Part shown: positions 56,976 through 64,000 of the stretch, piece by piece
Layout of the letters: the number at the start of each line of letters is the position of its first letter
Numbering within the stretch: position 1 is the first letter of the stretch
Assembly: GCA_021014945.1 (NCBI GenBank)
Contig: MU266436.1
Span: 1 to 64,000 of the forward strand
DNA: 64,000 nucleotides
Source: Leucogyrophana mollusca
Taxonomy: Eukaryota; Basidiomycota; Agaricomycetes; Boletales
Direction: 5' to 3'
Translations under genes and position numbers: made by a program
The notes under the pieces: generated by a model
Databases searched by the model: none
What the model saw: only the letters and a program-made list of their open reading frames with translations
What the model was told of the DNA's origin: nothing

Positions 56976-58056
56976 ATGTCTTTCCGTGCAGGTTTGCGGG
57001 CGGGCAATCTGCTTAAAAATGCATCTTTGCGGCCATTAAAGTCGACAAATGTCGCTTTGGCTCGCTGTATCCAGTCTTCATCCTCGTCGAAAGGTGCGTC
57101 CGTGAGGTCCAGTTCGAATGACAGACAGTAACCTCACTCTAAACCAGCCTCCGTCTCCCCGTTTACTGAGCCCACCTCGCCAAATCCTACTGCCACAAAA
57201 TATGCCGAAACCACGGAGTCGCTGCATACCTATGGATCGTACCTTATGCAATGCCTCCCAAAGTTCATCCAGCAGTTCTCCGTCCTCAAGGATGAGCTCA
57301 CTCTCCACGTCGCGCCTTCAGCAATCGTCCAGGTCTTGACGTTCCTTCGTGACCACTCGCAGTGCCAATTTAAGAGTGTGGTCGACATCACCGCAGTCGA
57401 CTTTCCCGAGAGGGAGAAAAGGTTTGAAGTGGTTTACAACCTCTTGAGTTTCAAGCATGCCGGCAGAATTCGGGTCAAGACTTATGCAGGCGAAGCGGAC
57501 CCGGTCCCCAGCGTAACTTCTATCTTCAGGGGTGCAGACTGGTATGAGAGGGAAACATGGGACATGTATGGTGTCTTCTTCTCTGGCCACCCTGATCTGT
57601 AAGTCACTCGGCAGTTTTTCCTGCCACTCACACTGACATATTGGTGCAGTCGTCGCATACTCACCGACTACGGTATGTACATTTCAATGAAACACTTCTC
57701 ATCCTAACATTTCATTCAGGGTTCGAGGGACACCCCTTGCGCAAAGACTTCCCGCTGACTGTGTGTTAGTTCCATTCTCTGCCAGATTTTATATTGATCT
57801 CGGGCATGCAGGGTTACACTGAACTTCGTTACGACGAAGAGCGGAAGCGCGTTGTATACGAGCCTCTTCAACTTACCCAGGCGTTCCGGTCAGTAGCGTT
57901 TCGATACGGGCATTTATATCTGCCTGCTCACACATATTCCACAGCAACTTCGAATCGCTCTCGCCCTGGGAACAGGTTGGCTCTGGAACTGAGCCTATCA
58001 GGCCCGCAGAGCTCAAGTCGGTACCTCCGCCTCAACCCAAGGAGCCACCCAAGTAG
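56976..58056 (+). CDS. NDUFS3: Complex I 30-kDa subunit (NDUFS3/NuoC)
   Basis: Core subunit of NADH:ubiquinone oxidoreductase in the mitochondrial inner membrane. ATG at 56976 opens an Arg-rich, acid-free presequence (SFRAGLRAGNLLKNASLRPL), then an intron ending at about 57125. Mature blocks: LHTYGSYLMQCLPKFIQQFS, FKSVVDITAVDFPEREKRFE, VVYNLLSFKHAGRIRVKTYA, SIFRGADWYERETWDMYGV (hallmark), [40 protein letters not shown] and FRNFESLSPWEQVG. It ends in a Pro/Lys tail at the TAG at 58054-58056. About five introns. Complete, normal length. Confidence 0.96.
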
Positions 58057-58179
58057 ATACGTATTTGCGTAAATGGACTAGCTTTCAACAACCCTCCACG
58101 CTGGACCGTGCAGGAACGATCAGTTCATAAGGAGTGCATATAGTATACAAGCGTGACGGCAGACACTAGAAATGGTGGA

Positions 58180-59619
58180 TTAAGACGATGGCTCCGGTGC
58201 TGGTGACTCCTCGCCAGCAACTTTGGCGGCGTCCTTCTTGCCCCATCCCATTCTTGCAACGATATAGTCCTGCCCGATGACTTCAACACCTACTCTCAAT
58301 GCCTCAGCGACTGAATCCTCCACCCAATCATAATCATCCCAGATGTCAAGCCAGCTCCCCGGCACCGCCTGAGTGACTGTCGTGTGCACGAGCTGATGCC
58401 CTGGATCCGATAGATGCAATATAAACTGGAGGTTGAACTGTTCTGGTGGAGGAGAACCCGAATCAGGTGTTGACCCAGCTGGCTGAGGGAGGGTGAAAGA
58501 GGTCAAGAACGGCTGGATCCGGAGATATATGGAAGAATAAGTGGTGGGGTTCTGGATCGAAGACTCCTTTGCAGGAGTCGGTTTCGTATTGTTCTTGATC
58601 AGTTCATCTAAGTTCGCCTGCCAAGACCACAGCTCTGAGCAATTATATGGATGCATGAAGAAGTCAAATTACCAACCTGGGCGAGTTTCAGAGCGGCTTC
58701 GTAGCCATCTACGGTATTGAGGTCCCGTGCTGAATCCGATGCTGCGTCCTTCGGTCTCGACTCATCCCCTCTATTCACGACGAGATCCCCGCCTTCAACT
58801 TGCTCCATGATCTATGCAAGGGGTATCGTTAATACAAGAGAATGCATTGGGACGGATTGACTCACCCTAGTAAGCGCGCGATAGACGAGCGACTCAATCC
58901 CATCGTAGCCTCTCATGTCATGACTCAACCACACTTGAATAACCTCGTGCTCTGAAATGGGCGGTGCAACTACGTTTAGGATATCTGTCAGAGTCGAGAG
59001 CCCAACTCGCTTAAAGTCCTGCCCTAAGAATGAGAACCTGAATGAGTCGGTGAGGAAGCACGCCGACAATGTAGATCACACCGAGTTTGTCTAGCTGGGC
59101 TGTCTTTGCGTACTCCAAGACGCCTTCTCCCCACTTGCTAACTTGCTCGTTCTTTGGCAAGTTCTTCACCTGCTCGTCGACTACAGACTTGGCCTGCTGG
59201 ATAGCAGCAGATGCACTAGTCCATACGCTACCCCAGCCCCATCCGCCCGCACCTGCGGGGGCTGCTTGCTCAGCTTTCGCAACAGAGGTGGCAGAACTGG
59301 CACCGGTAGACGTCTCCGGCTTTCCGGAGAGCGACGTTGTAGAAGACGAGGGGTGCATGCCCACTTTAACTCGTTCGGTGCTCTTTCTGAGAGAAGGAGT
59401 ACCTGCGCGCGATATGGGCCTGTCGATATGTGAGGTAGTTGTGCGCGTTGGCTCAGAGCTCTTCTGAGTTATCTCGTCGATAAAAGCGAGTACATCGGCG
59501 GGATCGTTGCCTGATGGGGCTGCTGATACATTATTCCCGGCTGGAGTTGGGTGTAAGGAGTCGAGGTCGTCCAGGAATTGAAGAGCCTCTTCCTGCTTGG
59601 ACTTGGACTTGGACGCCAT
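58180..59619 (-). CDS. MTC1: Mtc1-family protein (DUF5427)
   Basis: ATG at 59617-59619 opens SKSKSKQEEALQFLDDLDS, the N-terminus typical of yeast maintenance-of-telomere-capping protein 1 and its relatives. Then a Ser/Thr-rich part, a Trp/Gly-rich GGWGWGSVWTSASAAIQQAK, LPKNEQVSKWGEGVLEYAKT, an intron, VGLSTLTDILNVVAPPISEH, HEVIQVWLSHDMRGYDGIES, an intron, IMEQVEGGDLVV, and a C-terminal beta-rich block (YLRIQPFLTSFTLP, HLSDPGHQLVHTT, WLDIWDDYDWVEDSVAEAL, GVEVIGQDYIVARMGWGK). The biochemical role of the family is poorly known; in yeast it is tied to telomere capping genetics and Golgi/COPI localisation, as I recall. Four exons. Confidence 0.88.
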
Positions 59620-59743
59620 CGTTTGGGTTACGGACTTGGGTTAGCTGTGGCTGTGAAGCCTGTGTATTGGAATAGACTCCGCCGCGCTAGCCTTTAGGGC
59701 ACTTGCTTATTGCGTCCTTATCCCTGTCTTGTCCCTTTGACCA
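59620..59743. promoter_or_regulatory. Shared MTC1/chromodomain gene promoter region
   Basis: 124 bp between the divergent start codons. No TATA box identified. Bidirectional use is inferred from the geometry. Confidence 0.5.
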
Positions 59744-62700
59744 ATGCCGAGAAAGAAAAAGGAAGAGGAAGAAGTGTATCACGTCGGTATGCGCGACATA
59801 CTACGCTCTTGGTTCTGAACCGGCGATCTGACGATAACTGCAGAGGTGATAACACAGGCTCGCATTAATGAGGATCTGGAATGGGTGAGCATCGACTGGA
59901 GAAAGTCTAGCTGCCAGTCATAATGATACTGACATACGCGACGCAGGAATACTACGTGAAAGTGAAAAATCTCTCTGCTCTTTGTGTTATCGATGCTGAA
60001 CGGATGCAATCAGTGGGGAGGCTATGATTCCGATGCTAACAGGTAGGGTTGGGCTCGTGAGCGGACACTTCGGGTCTCACCTACTCCCAGCTGGGAGCCC
60101 CAGGAGAACGTCCAGGGGTGCGACCGGCTGCTCAAAAGCTTCTGGACCCACATTGGCCACGACGACAAAGACTATCCCATAGGATATCAGGTTGCTGCGA
60201 AGGACTTCTGGATCCGTAAGTCTCGTTATCAACAAATCAATTGTCCTCAACACAGTGCAACAGAGAAGGAGAAGAAATACTTTTCTGAAACCTTTGCCGG
60301 CGAGAAATTGCGACGTGATGAATCCGAGAAAGAGGCAAAGAGGAAGACCAAGGAGAAACAGGTGCGCCGGGTGTCTTTCCGTACCCAACTGGATACATAA
60401 GCGCTTTTTCAGAAATCAGCAAAAGGGAAGTCGGTGAAACAACGGAAAAGCGTTTCGGATGATTCAGATGCGTCGTCAGACGTGCCCCTCTCGAGAATGG
60501 TTGGGTCTCTTTCCCAGAAGCGCAAAAAATTTGTGGTCGATGTGCGTAATGAGAAGTGTATGCTCCCCATGCCCTCCCCATTAACATCCGCCATCGAATA
60601 GTCAGACTCGGAATCCGACGGTCCGCCCATAAAACAGGTCAGAGCGCAGCTATCGGAGTCTGCAAGTGCATCCATCGCAGGTCCTTCAACGGATAAGGTC
60701 AGACAGACTCTGTTCCAGGTGATAGCTGAAATTAACAGGGCTGTAGGGGAAGCAGAAGGCACCACCTCAACAGCCATCGTCATCCAGCTCACTGTTCCAT
60801 GCATCATCACCTCCTCGTGCCTTGCCTGTCCCGCCACGACCGTCGGCTTCCATTCCTGCCCCACCAAAGCCTGCCCCAGTCAGAACCCACCAAGACCAAC
60901 TTGCTAAACCTCTTGTCAAGCAGATGGAGCTTCCATCTCGTACGATCGCCTCTGGCAGCGCTTTGTCCACAAAGCAGCGTATCGCCTCCGGAGCCCCCGC
61001 CCCTGTGACCTCTAAACCCAAGCCCAAGCCTCCGACGTTGATAACAAAGCCAAGCGCTCTTGCAGGTCTTAAAATGAAGAAGAACAAACCCTCGACTGGG
61101 ACTCCTACGGACACCAGGAGTGCAGACGCTCGGACCCCCACGTCCGCTATGGCTCCGCCGAGGCCATCGGCCTCCAGTGCCCCGGGCTCCTCTTCAACTT
61201 CCCGGATCACCGACATGCCCAATGTGGCCTCGCCGACATCCTACCATGATCATCAAGATGCAGATGTCCACATGGACTTGTTTGGGGCTGACGATCACCC
61301 TGCAACGCGAGACAGGCATGTTGCTCGCATCAGTGCACACCATCACCGTTTAATCAGAGCCCACAGCCCAGAGCCTATGTTGGCAGCACCCCTTCCACCG
61401 AAGACCTTTGCGCAAGTCGCTGCCGATGAGTTCCTGAAGACAATGGAGTTTCCGGGGTAAGCATTTCCATCGTTCGTCGAAACAAAGACGTTTGAACTAA
61501 CACATCCTCCATTTCTAGTCTCAATACCCCTTTGTACGTGATCCGACCATTCTCTTCACGTGCGGTTTAACGAGTTCATTTCTAAAGGGAGCCTCCTGCT
61601 GGGATGGAGGACGTCGTCGAGCCATCGCCTCCCAAGGCCTGGGCTCCTCCGAAACCCACTGGTCTGCAAAAGTAAGCGCCATTCTTATAGTTGGGACGGT
61701 CGTTGAAACCTGGCATGTCAGAATACCGAAGAAGTGGAAGTGGTCGGGTGAGCTTTTCACAGACACCACACCGGATGATCCCGCAGATCGTCTATGTGAG
61801 ATTGTCATGAAAGACCCCTCGGACCCCAAAGACGGCGCCCGCATCAGCCTGCTGGTATCTTCACACAACTTCCTGCGTATTCGCAGACTGTATTCTATCT
61901 CGCAGCTGTATTCCATACTCCGCGCCTGCGGTGAAGCTAAACAGTTTGCAAAGCTGGGGCCTGCTGGGAAGCAAGACGAAGAAGCGGTGACCGTGCTCGC
62001 ACGTCATATGACTAGCAAGCGACAGGTTCGTGAATACAACTTAAATCGCACCTTTACTAAACATCTTCTCAGGTAGCTTTGATTCCGCTCTCTCTGGATG
62101 GTTCAGAAATAGCTGTGTTACTCGTATTCCCAGCCACGTCGGAAGGTCTCTGCACCTACCTGAAAGTCCCCCAGCATATGCGGGGTGACGAACCATTGCT
62201 TGTTGCCTTGATACCATGGAGGGTATCGTCTACTAAGTGTGCCAAGCATGAAGTACAGCGACCCCTCAGCCAAGTTTTGGGAGAACTGTCTTCAAGCAAG
62301 CCCATCACCAAGCTCGAGGAGCGGGCTGAAACCCGGCTCCTGAAGAAACGTTCGCTGGCACGAGCGATGAAGTTGCTCGGATTTCCAAAATCCATATTGG
62401 ATTTCATAGCTTCTGGTAGCAGACCATACTGCATCTGGCCGTCTCCTACAGACGGCTCGCTGAAGAATCCAGGGCTTGAGACCGGCCTCCTCAAATTCAT
62501 CTTGGGAAAGACCCAGGCGACCCTTGTCAGCCCGGAAACTCTTGCGCGAGTTGTCTTCATCCATATCGGGGCACTGGACACCATCAACAAGCTTCCGATG
62601 TTGGCAGCGAGGAGGAGGGACAATCCAGAGATCCAGTTCTATTCGTACGGCAGTCATCAGTCGGTACCTTGCGATCGATGGGGTGTTCGCGGGATATATC

Positions 62701-63441
62701 CACTGGGTAAGCAGAGTGACTTACTCGTATCGCTAAAGCTCACGGAGGTATAGGAGGCATCATGACGTTCACTCCTTCGGCCATTCTCGAGAACCCTGTG
62801 GGATGCTATCAGCTCATGGTTCAGGCTGCAGAGCACCTCCTCTGGGAATGCTATCTGCTACCATCGGTGTTGGGTCTGATCACAACGTCAATATTGACTC
62901 AAGACGTCGGAGACATCCCTGGACTTCAAGGGTGCGTATTTTCTATTCCTTGCAACGAATCCCGCTCATAGTGGAGACCAGGGGAAATATATATCTGACA
63001 CCGATTCTCGAACTCGTGGAAAATGGCAGCCTATCTGTCTTATCGGCGCCTTCTGAAAGCGACAGCCATCATGATCATAGCCCATGGCTACGTTGGCAAC
63101 TTGGCGCAATGAGCATGGGCAGCGGGGAGCTAGCAAACGAGTGTGTCAAGGCAGCTGCTAGCCAATATTCCAACGTTCCGGTGTCGCAAATTTTAGCTGC
63201 GACAGAGGCTGAGATATCCAAGGACTTGTGTCGGATGCAGGTTCAGCCGGCAATCGCGGACAGCTACCGGCGTTTTGTTGTGATCAAAGCTGAATCCGAC
63301 AGTCATATCTCTTGGGATAGGGACGAGGTGAGTGTCGACTTTGTTCCGTGGGGGAAGGACTCACTCGTTGTCCAGCTTGAGTGGTGCTCGGTTTCGAAGT
63401 TTGAATTTAAGGACGATTTCAAGTTTGATTTACCTGGCTGA
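59744..63441 (+). CDS. Chromodomain protein with large C-terminal region
   Basis: Likely reader of methylated histone tails in heterochromatin. ATG at 59744 opens PRKKKEEEEEVYHV; splicing gives the N-terminal chromodomain VYHVEVITQARINEDLEWEY joined to YVKWGGYDSDANSWEP and QENVQGCDRLL. Cage aromatics (Y of VYHV, W of VKW, Y of GGY) are all present. A basic stretch follows (KLRRDESEKEAKRKTKEKQK), then acidic Ser patches and a long Pro/Ser/Lys linker. The C-terminal 550 residues are folded-looking: IPKKWKWSGELFTD, ISLLVSSHNFLRIRRLYSIS, SEIAVLLVFPATSEGLCTYL, ETGLLKFILGKTQATLVSPE, GGIMTFTPSAILENPVGCYQ, CVKAAASQYSNVPVSQIL and FEFKDDFKFDLPG. About ten introns; the stop is at 63439-63441. The C-terminal part may be a Chp1- or SPOC-like module, but I cannot name it. 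Confidence 0.9.
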
Positions 63442-63641
63442 AGCTGGATATTGTCGAATGTTCCGTCTATATACATACTGTCCCCAAGTGTTGTCTGCTA
63501 TGTTTTAGCTGTGTTGCATGTGATTGCTTGGTCGGCGTGAAATTGTGGCCTTGCCCTTTTGGGAGCGCTCTGTGCCAACGCGCTCCTCCGGATCCTCTCT
63601 CTTTCCGTCCCAATACCTTTCCCTTCTATCCTTCGCCAGTC

Positions 63642-64000
63642 ATGTCTGGTTTGAATACCTGGTTACTAGATCCCGCATTACACGACTACCTCGCCATATT
63701 GAAAGGCGCGCGGAATGGCTTCGTATATGGCGTTAAAGTCAGGTTCCCTCATGCTTTGATCATGGCAATACTGTTTGGACGAGGAGAGTGAGTACTGTGC
63801 GCGGTTTCACTCTACTAACAGAGCCGTAACTCCCAGTTTGAAATTGTAGCTGGCAATCCCGTCTTCGCGTTATCTATAAGGCGACTAAGCAGCATGCGTT
63901 TAACCTCGCCAAGTTCGTCTCGATTTATAAAGCGCTCATGCTAGTACAGAAGAAGGTCAATGGAGGAAAGGAACGCACAGCAGATACTTTCATTGCTGGC
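63642..64000 (+). CDS. PXMP4: Peroxisomal membrane protein 4 (PXMP4), 5' part
   Basis: Integral peroxisomal membrane protein of the Tim17/Tim22/Pmp24 family. ATG at 63642 (SGLNTWLLDP), then DYLAILKGARNGFVYGVKVR and FPHALIMAILFGRGD across an intron ending near 63849, then WQSRLRVIYKATKQHAFNLA, KFVSIYKALMLVQKKVNGG and DTFIAG, where the window ends. The blocks GxRNGxxYGxKxRxPHALxM and FxxxYKxL are the family hallmarks. The gene is complete at its 5' end and cut by the window edge; at least one more exon is expected downstream. Confidence 0.9.

Noticed and set aside
1..64000. tRNA, rRNA, CRISPR arrays, transposon ends
   Set aside because: None found by eye. No CCA-type tRNA cloverleaf, direct repeat array, long terminal repeat or transposase motif was recognised; a tRNAscan and RepeatMasker run would settle this.

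Overview
The window is nuclear DNA of a filamentous basidiomycete, most likely a mushroom-forming agaricomycete. Genes are dense and lie on both strands. Almost every gene is cut by many introns of about 45-65 bp with GT-AG (occasionally GC-AG) ends. Several gene families are typical of that group: a DUF6533-type membrane protein, a GH18 chitinase with two small chitin-binding modules, and a long chromodomain protein. No prokaryotic features, tRNA, rRNA, CRISPR array or intact transposon was recognised. The species cannot be named from the sequence. All exon joins are my own hand splicing, judged by reading frame, splice signals and family resemblance recalled from memory.

Layout. 0.7-6 kb: mitochondrial DnaJ (Mdj1-like, -), SET-domain protein (-) divergent from casein kinase 2 alpha (+). 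6.5-16 kb: secreted chitinase (+), DEDD 3'-5' exonuclease (-), an unknown Pro/Ser-rich protein (+), a 1.9-kb empty stretch and a RING-finger protein (+). 17-31 kb: DUF6533 membrane protein (+), translin-associated factor X (-) divergent from a HIT-domain protein (+), then the 8.5-kb gene for the proteasome activator Blm10/PA200 (-) and an Rxt2-like protein (-). 31.5-33.5 kb: a decayed patch with a catalytically ruined REX4-like exonuclease and a frameshifted unknown gene. 33.6-42.6 kb: biotin synthase (-), a small TATA-driven ORF (-), a BTG/Tob-domain protein (-), ribosomal protein S27 (+) and a peroxisomal acyl-CoA thioesterase (-). 42.9-50.1 kb: XPA/Rad14 (-), Rpd3-type histone deacetylase (-), an unknown protein (-) divergent from succinyl-CoA ligase beta (+). 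50.3-64 kb: a roughly 1,650-residue disordered protein (-), splicing factor BCAS2/SPF27 (-) divergent from complex I NDUFS3 (+), Mtc1-family protein (-) divergent from a chromodomain protein (+), and the 5' part of PXMP4 (+), which runs off the window.

Functionally this is mostly core housekeeping: mitochondrial energy metabolism and chaperones (DnaJ, SUCL beta, NDUFS3, biotin synthase), peroxisome (thioesterase with a C-terminal AKL, PXMP4), chromatin and genome maintenance (Rpd3, Rxt2-like, chromodomain, SET, XPA), proteasome, splicing and translation. Tight head-to-head pairs (114-214 bp between start codons) recur. The most interesting details are a terminal 8-nt exon that supplies the last residues of the Blm10 YYA tail, an in-frame 60-bp candidate exitron in the HIT gene, three GC-AG introns, and the decayed patch at 31.6-33.5 kb.
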